Shown here in pieces: positions 25,432 to 31,660 of a stretch of DNA of 42,268 nucleotides; positions within the stretch are counted from its first letter, which is position 1, and every line of letters starts with the position of its first letter. The DNA is from a virus. The DNA is taken from IMG/VR virus record IMGVR_UViG_3300043411_000628, positions 1 to 42,268 of that record. One strand, written 5' to 3'. The notes below the pieces were generated by a model. The model had not been told where the DNA came from and made no database searches. It worked only from the letters and a program-made list of their open reading frames with translations. The position numbers were made by a program, and so were the translations under genes.

Positions 25432-26768
25432 CAGTACCCCGTATATCTGTTGCGAGTGGGCTTGTGCCGGTTCTTCCTCGCGATGATGATGTCTTTTACG
25501 ACCGAGTTCGACTTGTGATTGTAGGCGATGTACCTGTCACAGTCGGCCAAATGGTCATAGAAGCCATCTTTCTTTGGATTCCCATCCTCGTCTCTCACGT
25601 ATTTCCCGAAGTAGGCGGAACGCATGATTGTGCATCGTGGATCAACCGTAAGTTCAGGAACTCCGTCAATCAAAGTAGAAAGCTCTTTTCTCACGATTGC
25701 AATACCGGGCTCGACGTAATCCCTGACTCCGCGCTCACCTTCGGCCCAAATTCCTAGGTCTCGAAGGATGTCGACAGAACTCTGGCCGGAATCCTTTTTG
25801 TCGTGACCCCTGGGGTCGCAGTAATCCAAACACTGGACCTTCCCATACCTATGGACAGTCGTCTCCATAACGCGACGGGCAAACACCTCGAGGTTCTCTT
25901 TCTCACCGAGGAGTTCGCAGTTGATGTTCTTTCTTCCCAGCGGATCGATGATCCTCCAAACGCAGCCTGGCCTATTGAATCCAAAGTCCCACCCTCGAAC
26001 GACGCGCATTGAGGAATCAAAATTCACTGAGCGAAGGTGAAGAAGCGGGTTCAAGAGCTTCCCGTACACCGGTGAGCCCTTGATGATTGAGCCCCATTTT
26101 CCATGGATGTAGCGGTCGATCTCGTCAGGAGTAAGACCGGCACAGACGGATTCGATGTATCCGGCAGGTAAGTTATCAGCGTTGTCGTAGGTCGAGAAAT
26201 GGATAACGAGACAGCCAGGACCAGAGTCTCCATTCACCACCCGACCGGCTTTATCCATCGCGTCGAAGTTTGTGACGAAGGTCTTATATATCCAGTGGGT
26301 TTCATCAACCGGGTTCAAGAGAAGAATGATGCGAAGCGGCCAGTTCCCTTCAGCTCGGATACGACCGTTTAAAAAGTTAAAGTCCTCGTATGTGAATTCG
26401 TCGGCCTCTTCCATGACGATTGTGGCGTAGTTCGTGGACTTGGCTTTGTTCGGGTCATCGAGGCCACGGAAGTTGATGAAGGAGCCGTTATTGAAGGTGT
26501 AGGAAAGAACGGATTCGTTCATCCGTCCGATGCCTTCGGGAACCATCATCCGATATTCGTGAAGCGTTGAGTCGCGAAGGGCTGGAAGGGTCTTTCGATA
26601 AACCGCAACCGGGTACCTGGGATAGTCGATACCGGACTGGATCAGCTCTTCAATTAGGGCACGCGACTTCCCAGACCCCTGTCCTCCGACGAGGACGATG
26701 AACCTGGCGGTAGAGGCGTGGAACTCAAGAGCCTTTTTGGTCGGTTTGTAATTCCGTTGAATCAGCAA
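25431..26768 (-). CDS. terL: Terminase large subunit
   Basis: A 445-residue packaging motor. The ATPase part has Walker A GGQGSGKS (28-35), Walker B IVMEEADEF (E120/E121) and a coupling LLLNPV motif (149-154). The nuclease part has VRGWDFGFNRP with Asp261, CLDYCDPRG (Asp315/318) and DHLADCDRY near 405-412. The start appears to be TTG at 26768 with GAGG upstream, overlapping the small-subunit candidate by 44 bp; no ATG fits. It should cut and translocate DNA into the procapsid. Confidence 0.9.
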   Translation of the reverse strand: MLIQRNYKPTKKALEFHASTARFIVLVGGQGSGKSRALIEELIQSGIDYPRYPVAVYRKTLPALRDSTLHEYRMMVPEGIGRMNESVLSYTFNNGSFINFRGLDDPNKAKSTNYATIVMEEADEFTYEDFNFLNGRIRAEGNWPLRIILLLNPVDETHWIYKTFVTNFDAMDKAGRVVNGDSGPGCLVIHFSTYDNADNLPAGYIESVCAGLTPDEIDRYIHGKWGSIIKGSPVYGKLLNPLLHLRSVNFDSSMRVVRGWDFGFNRPGCVWRIIDPLGRKNINCELLGEKENLEVFARRVMETTVHRYGKVQCLDYCDPRGHDKKDSGQSSVDILRDLGIWAEGERGVRDYVEPGIAIVRKELSTLIDGVPELTVDPRCTIMRSAYFGKYVRDEDGNPKKDGFYDHLADCDRYIAYNHKSNSVVKDIIIARKNRHKPTRNRYTGY

Positions 26769-27519
26769 GCAGGGCCTCTATCTTTCTGGTTTCCTCTGAG
26801 AGTTCATTGATAAGCGGAACGACGTCAACGATGCGCTCCCTAGAATCCCCGGGGCGGGGGATGTAGTACGCGTTCTGAACAATGATTGACGCACCTGAGT
26901 TATGTTTATCAGCAGCCTTGGCCTTCTTCATTTCCAGGTGGTCAGTGAGGTTCTTTGAGTTCTCTTCCAAGAGAAGCTTCATGATCTCGGTCTTAACCTT
27001 CCAGTAGTCCTTATCGATGGAGCTGATGCCCTGTTTAATCGAGAACAGTTCCATCCGGCCTTCTAGTTTCTCAAGCATCTCTTCAAGCTTTTGAACTAAG
27101 AAGGTCCTTTGGGAACCCACTGCCTTAATGGCCGCATCCTCATCAACCGGAAGGAGTCCTTCCACCGCCCGCTCACGAATCAATCTCCAGCGAACGTCAG
27201 AAGGACCAAGACCAAGTTTGTGACGAAGGGCAGACCACGTCCCCCCGGCCCCGAGATGAGATAAACAAAAGGCCAGGACTTCCGCAGAACGGGCATGGGC
27301 GATGTCGATCACCTGTAACTCAACCGGACACCTGTCCTCGTTGAGCCGCTCCCTCATCTTCTGACGCGCTAGCTCAAGAAGGGAGAGGTTCCTGTGTGTC
27401 TTCACCGCTCGACGCACGTCGGCTAGGTCTTGGGGCTTTTCTTCTTCCCACTCGGCCCATTGTTCCTTCTCTTCTTTCGGAAGCTCTGATGGCCTAAGGG
27501 CTCTCTTTGGCGGCTTCAC
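26725..27519 (-). CDS. Candidate terminase small subunit
   Basis: A 264-residue helical, highly charged protein immediately before the large terminase. A helix-rich DNA-binding-like segment (ARSAEVLAFCLSHLGAGG, ALRHKLGLGPSDVRWRL) precedes a coiled coil (VQKLEEMLEKLEGRMELFS) and a helical tail (VVPLINELSEETRKIEALL). Position, size and the HTH-then-coiled-coil plan fit a small terminase subunit that recognises the packaging site. The start is GTG at 27519, with the 5' end overlapping the small HTH gene. Confidence 0.6.
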   Translation of the reverse strand: MKPPKRALRPSELPKEEKEQWAEWEEEKPQDLADVRRAVKTHRNLSLLELARQKMRERLNEDRCPVELQVIDIAHARSAEVLAFCLSHLGAGGTWSALRHKLGLGPSDVRWRLIRERAVEGLLPVDEDAAIKAVGSQRTFLVQKLEEMLEKLEGRMELFSIKQGISSIDKDYWKVKTEIMKLLLEENSKNLTDHLEMKKAKAADKHNSGASIIVQNAYYIPRPGDSRERIVDVVPLINELSEETRKIEALLADSTELQTDQKGS

Positions 27520-27703
27520 ATATACCTTTCTTCCCGCGCCCGCGACGTCTTACCGCCACTCCGCGACTCTTTAAGTGATAATGGACCGTTCTATAGCTCA
27601 GATCGAATATAGAGGCTATCTGGCGCATAGACTTACCTCTCTTGTATAAGTTCAGTATTGTCTCGATTTGAGGCTCCTTATACGTCTGTCTCCTCAACGC
27701 CAT
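27494..27703 (-). CDS. Small helix-turn-helix protein ahead of terminase
   Basis: A 69-residue protein with a clear HTH (ILNLYKRGKSMRQIASIFDL, SYRTVHYHLKSRG) followed by a strongly basic tail (VRRRGRGKKG). It is the first gene of the packaging/virion operon. It could be a late-gene regulator or an extra DNA-recognition subunit for the terminase. The ATG at 27703 is chosen; a TTG at 27709 is also possible. The Shine-Dalgarno is poorly spaced. Confidence 0.6.
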   Translation of the reverse strand: MALRRQTYKEPQIETILNLYKRGKSMRQIASIFDLSYRTVHYHLKSRGVAVRRRGRGKKGICEAAKESP

Positions 27704-28095
27704 CTCCAATTAAACGAACAACCAGGAAAGAAGTGTGGCAAATCCCCGGGATTATATCCGAACCTCAAGACGAAGAATTACTGAACAATTAATCTCTGTC
27801 AATACCAACTGTATTCGATCTGAGGAACCATCGTGCGCACGCGTAGCTTATTATTTTTCTACACTGGCCTGTTTCTTTGCCTTTTAAGGCTTTCAGGTTT
27901 GATGGGTGGGTTTGGTAAACCCCTACCAGCCTACACTACAAGTATTGCAGGCCACTAGGCTGTTAGACGCTAAGTATGTGATATTGCTTGGTATCAATAC
28001 CTCAAGCCTATAATTGAATGCGTCCCTCATATCTATTGAGTCTTAGGAGATAGTCTATTGAGTGTCCCTAGGATCTTTTGAGAATGCGGGTCCCT

Positions 28096-28110
28096 TGCCG
28101 CGTTTTCAGC
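28096..28110 (+). repeat. CCGCGTTTTCA-type motif, copy 1
   Basis: TGCCGCGTTTTCAGC, identical over 15 bases to copy 2 at 28202. The core recurs four times between 28.1 and 29.4 kb, always on the plus strand. Confidence 0.7.
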
Positions 28111-28201
28111 GTATAGACCTATTGAGGGGATTCATTGAATGCTTCGATTCATTACAGTCTTTGTAAGACCTATCCGGTATTGAAAGAATTTTTACAATCT
28201 C

Positions 28202-28216
28202 TGCCGCGTTTTCAGC
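28202..28216 (+). repeat. CCGCGTTTTCA-type motif, copy 2
   Basis: TGCCGCGTTTTCAGC. With its left flank it shares the 17-mer CTCTGCCGCGTTTTCAG with copy 3 at 29066. Confidence 0.7.
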
Positions 28217-28343
28217 TTCATTGCTCATTTAATTCGATCTGAGCTCGGCACGGGCTTTGGAAGGTATTGAATCCGAGCAGCGACGATAAGCGTAAATGCT
28301 CTAAATTTAATCACTCGCTCATTGCGAGGAAAGAGAGAGAAAG

Positions 28344-28673
28344 ATGAAACAGGCTACTAAGTCCAATGCGTTGACGACAGTTGAAATGTCTAAGACCTAT
28401 TCCTTGGTCTTATACTCAAGCGGAGCGGTGATGATTCGTAGGACCGCATTCCCATATAACTCAGTCTCAGTGAATGCGGAGTTAATACCATTCCTAGATG
28501 CTTCGATTCGTGATGTCGCAGCTATGATGATCGAGGATGGCAAGGCACTAAGGGGCGCAAAGCCTGCGGAAATTAAGGCGCCAATTAAGGCCACCCAACC
28601 GGCGAAGATTGATGATCAAGATTACGCCGATTACATGGCCTTTAAAGCATTCAAAGCATCACTGAAGGCGTAA
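28344..28673 (+). CDS. First early-operon protein, unknown
   Basis: A 109-residue soluble protein with a strand-rich N-terminal half (TYSLVLYSSGAVMIRRTAFP), a helix and a Lys/Ala/Pro-rich linker, then a helical end (DYADYMAFKAFKASLKA). A purine-rich GAGGAAAGAGAGAG precedes the ATG. It is the first gene after the divergent control region and is followed at once by an intrinsic terminator, so it is probably strongly and early expressed. Not recognised. Confidence 0.6.
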   Translation: MKQATKSNALTTVEMSKTYSLVLYSSGAVMIRRTAFPYNSVSVNAELIPFLDASIRDVAAMMIEDGKALRGAKPAEIKAPIKATQPAKIDDQDYADYMAFKAFKASLKA

Positions 28674-28683
28674 GCTTTACAAT

Positions 28684-28708
28684 GGGGCCATGGTCGGCCC
28701 GCTTTTTT
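28684..28708 (+). terminator. Intrinsic terminator
   Basis: Stem GGGCC (28685-28689) and GGCCC (28696-28700), loop ATGGTC, then GC and TTTTTT. It follows the first early gene and should partly or fully separate it from the genes downstream. Confidence 0.7.
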
Positions 28709-28735
28709 AATTAAATTAATATCTGAGGAGTGATT

Positions 28736-28855
28736 ATGGACCGCGAATTTGCTGAAGCAATCGTATTCTTGGCTGGGTTTTCAGGGTTTTTAATCGTCGG
28801 CGGTATCGTCTTTGGTATCTTGGTCGACTTGATCGAGGAGAAGACATGGAAGTGA
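28736..28855 (+). CDS. Small membrane protein (39 aa)
   Basis: TGAGGAG lies 6 bases before the ATG. The 39-residue product has a long hydrophobic segment (IVFLAGFSGFLIVGGIVFGI) flanked by acidic residues before it and an acidic/basic tail after (DLIEEKTWK), as in single-pass membrane peptides. The next small membrane ORF starts inside its 3' end, so the two are probably translated together. An early small membrane protein could be an exclusion or takeover factor. Confidence 0.6.
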   Translation: MDREFAEAIVFLAGFSGFLIVGGIVFGILVDLIEEKTWK

Positions 28856-28920
28856 TTCATTTCATGACAGCCGTTATTGTCGGGCTTGTCGTTCTGGTCT
28901 TGAATCTCATGATCGAATAG
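28846..28920 (+). CDS. Small membrane peptide (24 aa)
   Basis: The ATG at 28846 is preceded by GAGGAG inside the previous gene and overlaps it by 10 bp. The 24-residue product (MEVIHFMTAVIVGLVVLVLN plus LMIE) is nearly all hydrophobic after a short start and should span the membrane once. It is followed by a strong intrinsic terminator, which supports this as the end of a small transcription unit. Confidence 0.5.
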   Translation: MEVIHFMTAVIVGLVVLVLNLMIE

Positions 28921-28960
28921 AGATATTGGTTGTCTAAACCAATCACTCCCGGATTGCTTA

Positions 28961-28993
28961 AGGTCTTAGTCTTCGGACTAGGGCCTTTTTTTT
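28961..28993 (+). terminator. Strong intrinsic terminator with UUCG loop
   Basis: An 11-bp stem (28961-28971 with 28976-28986, two G-U pairs) closed by C(UUCG)G and followed by a run of eight T. A smaller hairpin TTGGTT/AACCAA lies just upstream (28926-28942). It ends the two-peptide membrane unit. Confidence 0.9.
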
Positions 28994-29011
28994 GCTCTTT
29001 TGTCGATTCTC

Positions 29012-29338
29012 TTACTTCGAAGCTAACCCATAGCCTCTATCTGAGTAGCCTCTTGGCAGACCCTCTGCCGCGTTTTCAGTCATACCCGCACCGTCACCAC
29101 TACTCCCATTGCTTGCTCTTAATGGCGGCCTGTTCCCGGCCCTATGGCGAGCCATTGCCGCGTCAAGTCTAGCCTCGTTAACCAATGCTTTTAGATCATG
29201 CTTCAAAATGTTACGGTCTATCGTCTGTCTCGACACGTCGGCGACACTTGCCATAGCCGTGAGGTTGCCGTGGCAGCATCGGACTAGACGTTTGTAATAG
29301 TTCGCCTCGTTTTCACTCATTGTCTCAATTTCATTCAT
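29012..29338 (-). CDS. Fis-type helix-turn-helix regulator (leftward)
   Basis: This is the only leftward gene inside the early region. Near the N-terminus it has a Fis/NtrC-C-terminal-type HTH: a helix (ANYYKRLVRCC), HGNLTAMASVADVSR and QTIDRNILKHDLKAL. The pattern 'GN-(A)-A--ADVSR-TI-R-L-KH-L' is typical of Fis-family helices. The C-terminal part is Gly/Arg/Ser-rich and probably disordered. Three starts are possible (GTG 29398, ATG 29338, ATG 29320) with weak ribosome binding sites; I use 29338. It is divergent from the exported-protein/Ubl block and flanked by dyads, so it probably controls that promoter and its own. Confidence 0.6.
   Translation of the reverse strand: MNEIETMSENEANYYKRLVRCCHGNLTAMASVADVSRQTIDRNILKHDLKALVNEARLDAAMARHRAGNRPPLRASNGSSGDGAGMTENAAEGLPRGYSDRGYGLASK
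29066..29079 (+). repeat. CCGCGTTTTCA-type motif, copy 3
   Basis: TGCCGCGTTTTCAG, lying in the 3' part of the leftward Fis-type HTH gene. Confidence 0.7.
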
Positions 29339-29641
29339 AGTCTCGTTTCGTATTCGCGCGTGGGCGCACGGTCCACCGTTTCCGCTCCGCGTTTTCACGT
29401 TTTCGACTCGGTGTCGTTTCGACTCCGGTCGGTGTCACCGTGTCACCACGTGGTGTCGTTTCGACTCCGCATTTCGTGGAGAAATTTCAAATCAAATGAC
29501 AGCGAGTGAACGGTTTACTCGATTTGGCCGTGTCAATTGTTCACTTTTCACGGTGGATTCGATGGCACGGCGATTGCGTGAGCGAGTGATTGCCGGTCGA
29601 TTCGGGCCGGGCTTGTAAAAACTTTAACGGGAGAGAATTGG
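29339..29641. promoter_or_regulatory. Operator-rich divergent region before the Ubl block
   Basis: About 300 bp with no convincing gene. It holds the perfect 12-bp palindrome CACCACGTGGTG (29444-29455), an imperfect 19-bp dyad CGAGTGAACGGTTTACTCG (29503-29521), an 18-bp direct repeat GGTGTCGTTTCGACTCCG (29410-29427 and 29452-29469), CCGCGTTTTCA copy 4 (29387-29397) and short GCGAGTGA copies near 29502 and 29581. It separates the leftward Fis-type gene from the rightward exported-protein gene. The layout is that of a regulatory switch or an origin. Confidence 0.6.
29387..29397 (+). repeat. CCGCGTTTTCA-type motif, copy 4
   Basis: Core CCGCGTTTTCA only, upstream of the start of the leftward Fis-type HTH gene. 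A further partial match (CCGCGTTTT) occurs near 29912. Confidence 0.6.
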
Positions 29642-29857
29642 ATGTTAATTCCATTAGTGATTTTCTTTGTTTCAGCAGTATCAATCGCATCAGCTCAGGA
29701 CTCTAAGCCTCAGCTCTATGTCCTAGAGAATGGGGTCTTGACCCCAATCACCAAGGTCGAGGCCATCATTCACTTGGCCAAGAACCAGGGTGGGCAGGTT
29801 CTGAAATGCTCAGAACAGGTCCTTTCTGATAAGGCCACCATCGTTTCTAAGAAATGA
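29642..29857 (+). CDS. Small exported protein
   Basis: A 71-residue protein with a signal peptide (hydrophobic MLIPLVIFFVSAVSIASAQ, likely cut after ASA near residue 18) and a small mature domain with alternating strands and a helix (KVEAIIHLAKNQGGQVLKCS), one Cys. CGGGAGAG lies upstream. After its TGA stop the same frame stays open for 24 protein-like codons (29858-29929). As an early periplasmic protein it could block superinfection or act on the envelope; not recognised. Confidence 0.6.
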   Translation: MLIPLVIFFVSAVSIASAQDSKPQLYVLENGVLTPITKVEAIIHLAKNQGGQVLKCSEQVLSDKATIVSKK

Positions 29858-29954
29858 AAGCATCCACGGCACCCTAGGCTTACGGACCCTCAGTTCGATG
29901 AGTACGGGACGCCGCGTTTTTATTATGAGTAGCGTGCTCTCGCGCTGCTCCGTC

Positions 29955-29980
29955 TGGCCCACGATACGGGCCATTTTATT
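29955..29980 (+). terminator. Intrinsic terminator before the Ubl gene
   Basis: Stem TGGCCC (29955-29960) with GGGCCA (29968-29973), loop ACGATAC, followed by TTTTATT. It lies 50 bp before the Ubl start, separating it from the exported-protein gene. The stretch 29858-29954 holds only the possible readthrough extension of that gene. Confidence 0.75.
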
Positions 29981-30031
29981 CAAAAACAAACCGACCCAGC
30001 GGTTTCTGGGACAAACAAAAGGGAGGCCTTA

Positions 30032-30229
30032 ATGGCTAACAAGATCCGTGGACAAGTAGTAGGTGGAATGACTCGTGACTTCGACGGAGTTAATACCGTC
30101 GCTGACATCGCAGCAGCTCTTGGAGCTGGCGACCGAGTGGCAATGGTCAATGGTCTGACAGCAGATCATTCAACCGTTCTGAAGGATTACGACTACGTGA
30201 CCTTCACTGATAAGAAAAAAGGCGGCTGA
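30032..30229 (+). CDS. Ubiquitin-like (ThiS/MoaD-type) protein ending in Gly-Gly
   Basis: A 65-residue beta-grasp protein. The order of elements matches ThiS/MoaD-like Ubls: strand (NKIRGQVVGG), strand (TRDFDGV), helix (VADIAAALGAG), strand (RVAMVNGLTAD), the loop 'STVLKDYDYV' (compare the 'T-LKDGD-V' of ThiS), a last strand, and a charged tail ending exactly KKKGG at the stop. A C-terminal Gly-Gly is what an E1 adenylates and joins to an E1/E2 Cys. GGGAGG precedes the ATG. It is bracketed by two intrinsic terminators and followed by E2-like, JAB and E1-like genes. I see it as the modifier of that pathway; sulfur-carrier use is the alternative. Confidence 0.85.
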   Translation: MANKIRGQVVGGMTRDFDGVNTVADIAAALGAGDRVAMVNGLTADHSTVLKDYDYVTFTDKKKGG

Positions 30230-30243
30230 GCCTTGCTCGTGGC

Positions 30244-30264
30244 CAGGGACGGCCCCTGTTTTTT
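30244..30264 (+). terminator. Intrinsic terminator between the Ubl and the E2-like gene
   Basis: Stem CAGGG (30244-30248) with CCCTG (30254-30258), 5-base loop, then TTTTTT (30259-30264). Placed 15 bp after the Ubl stop, it should lower transcription of the enzyme genes relative to the Ubl. Confidence 0.8.
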
Positions 30265-30292
30265 ATAAAATCATCATCACTGGGGAGTGAAT

Positions 30293-31660
30293 ATGTTGAA
30301 AATGACCGACGTGAAGTCGAACGACTTCGCATATTTCGATTCTATCGAAAATACACAGACAAGAGGGGCCGTTAAGGGCGCCTTCAGATACATTGTAAGC
30401 CTTTCAAACCTATCCGGCACAGCTATAGACCATTGGGACATTGAGTCAGTGTTTAAACACGAGGACAAATGGCTTACGGATAAGGGTGACATCAACCGAG
30501 AGTTCTTTAAGCGGAAGGATGCTGAGCCCGCCGCGATTTTGAATCTGCCGGAACCGCTCGTAAAACTGCTCGAGGTCCCTCTGAAAGAGGTTCACGGTCA
30601 GAATGTTCGGGAGATAAAGAACAACATCGCAAGTCGAGAGCGAACGATAGGCACCGCTCACCAGAACATCAGAGGAGCCGTCTCTGACCTTCGAAATTTC
30701 AGGCAACGACTGTTGGTTGCCGAGATTGCAGCAAAGGAATCCGTTAACACAGTCTCGACGCAGCTTAAGAAAGTTCTATCTGAACTTCCGCTTGAGCTTT
30801 GGAGCGTCACTTCCGACTGCGTTTCTTTCATTTGCAAGACCGACACGCTGGTCAATGCTCGAGACATTCCAAACAAAATCAACCGCACCTACAACCTTGG
30901 TCGACTGATCTTCCACGTAAACGTCATGGATTTCAAAATCACGGTGACGAGGATGGACATCGTCAATCGGTGGGTCTCGGCAAGCAACGCTCACTTCCAT
31001 TACGGAACGTACTTTTGCTACGGCGGGTTTTCTAGCGAGTTCGAGAAAGCTCAGGAAGAGGTCAACCTCTTCGATCTCATGTCTGCCTGTGTTCGATGGA
31101 AAGACACCTACGACGCAAGATCAACGCTGGTCTCGTCAGTAAGATTCAATCACCACCCAGCATTCACGACGTATCACGAAGGCGATGTGTTCTTTGGGAT
31201 GGACGAGAAGAAACAATGCGAAGAGGCATGGAGAGGCGGTCTGTATTTCACACAACCGATGACTTCTCCGAGCATCACCGCCGCGAATTTGAAGATCGGG
31301 ACTCAGATATCCCCATGGAGCAACGAGTATCCATTCGCTGCAAATGGCGGACCTCGGCCAGGATACAAATACGAGTACGACAAGCCGCTCGATAATCAAA
31401 TCAAAGCGATAGAGAAGAATCTTGAAGATGAAGAAAACGAAGGAGAGCTGATTGAGTGGTCGTTCATCGAATACTTAAGCTGGCTTAATTACAACTTCGA
31501 ACTTGTGGACTTCTCTCAAGGCGATTTGGCTCCGAATCGCAACGGATATCAACAGCACACTGCCTACGCCAATACAGAGACTGGCGAGTGGATGAGCGAA
31601 GATGAATGGGATGAATGGGACTCAAACAATAGCGCTGATGAAGATAGCGAGGATGCGTAA
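30293..31660 (+). CDS. E2-like (ubiquitin-conjugating-type) protein, candidate
   Basis: A 455-residue protein; the ATG at 30293 follows GGGGAG (a GTG at 30287 is also possible). An N-terminal domain is followed by a coiled coil (about 110-160) and then a region with an E2/RWD-like plan: helix, strands (LWSVTSDCVSFICK, RLIFHVNVMDFKITVTRMD), then SNAHFHYGTYFCYGGF. This H234-x-H236 then Cys242 stands where prokaryotic E2-like proteins have HPH/HPN then the catalytic Cys. A helix VNLFDLMSACVRWKDTYD follows, as in E2 folds. The acidic C-terminus (about 375-455) is Asp/Glu/Trp-rich. Gene order (Ubl, this, JAB, E1-like) strengthens the case. The alternative is a structural partner that binds the Ubl. 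Confidence 0.6.
   Translation: MLKMTDVKSNDFAYFDSIENTQTRGAVKGAFRYIVSLSNLSGTAIDHWDIESVFKHEDKWLTDKGDINREFFKRKDAEPAAILNLPEPLVKLLEVPLKEVHGQNVREIKNNIASRERTIGTAHQNIRGAVSDLRNFRQRLLVAEIAAKESVNTVSTQLKKVLSELPLELWSVTSDCVSFICKTDTLVNARDIPNKINRTYNLGRLIFHVNVMDFKITVTRMDIVNRWVSASNAHFHYGTYFCYGGFSSEFEKAQEEVNLFDLMSACVRWKDTYDARSTLVSSVRFNHHPAFTTYHEGDVFFGMDEKKQCEEAWRGGLYFTQPMTSPSITAANLKIGTQISPWSNEYPFAANGGPRPGYKYEYDKPLDNQIKAIEKNLEDEENEGELIEWSFIEYLSWLNYNFELVDFSQGDLAPNRNGYQQHTAYANTETGEWMSEDEWDEWDSNNSADEDSEDA

Larger units (their letters stand above)
27704..28343. promoter_or_regulatory. Divergent control region between virion and early operons
   Basis: About 640 bp with no convincing gene. A minus-strand TTGACA (-35-like; plus-strand 27797-27802) faces the virion operon, but its -10 is weak. 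A plus-strand TATAAT (28009-28014) faces the early operon, but no -35 sits at the ideal distance. Three inverted repeats are visible: GCCTT/AAGGC (27879-27890), GGGTTT/AAACCC with a 3-bp loop (27908-27922) and CAGCCTA/TAGGCTG with a 22-bp loop (27927-27962). CTATTGAG(T/G) occurs three times between 28030 and 28135, and two copies of the CCGCGTTTTCA motif lie at 28096 and 28202. It may also hold the replication origin. Confidence 0.6.

Noticed and set aside
27902-27958. 18-codon ORF starting MGGFGKPLPAY in the divergent control region
   Set aside because: No good ribosome binding site, and it coincides with the inverted repeats of the regulatory region.
27710-29641. CRISPR array, tRNA gene or integrase attachment site
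   Set aside because: The repeats are too few and irregular for CRISPR, I found no cloverleaf-like tRNA sequence, and there is no integrase in the genome.
29900-30031. ORF of about 44 codons spanning the terminator before the Ubl gene
   Set aside because: It runs through the terminator hairpin and has Arg/Cys-rich shadow composition without a ribosome binding site.
30208-30290. Possible -1 frameshift at the AAGAAAAAAGG run at the end of the Ubl gene, extending it to the E2-like start
   Set aside because: The zero frame ends in an exact Gly-Gly, which is what the pathway needs; the hairpin downstream is better explained as a terminator.
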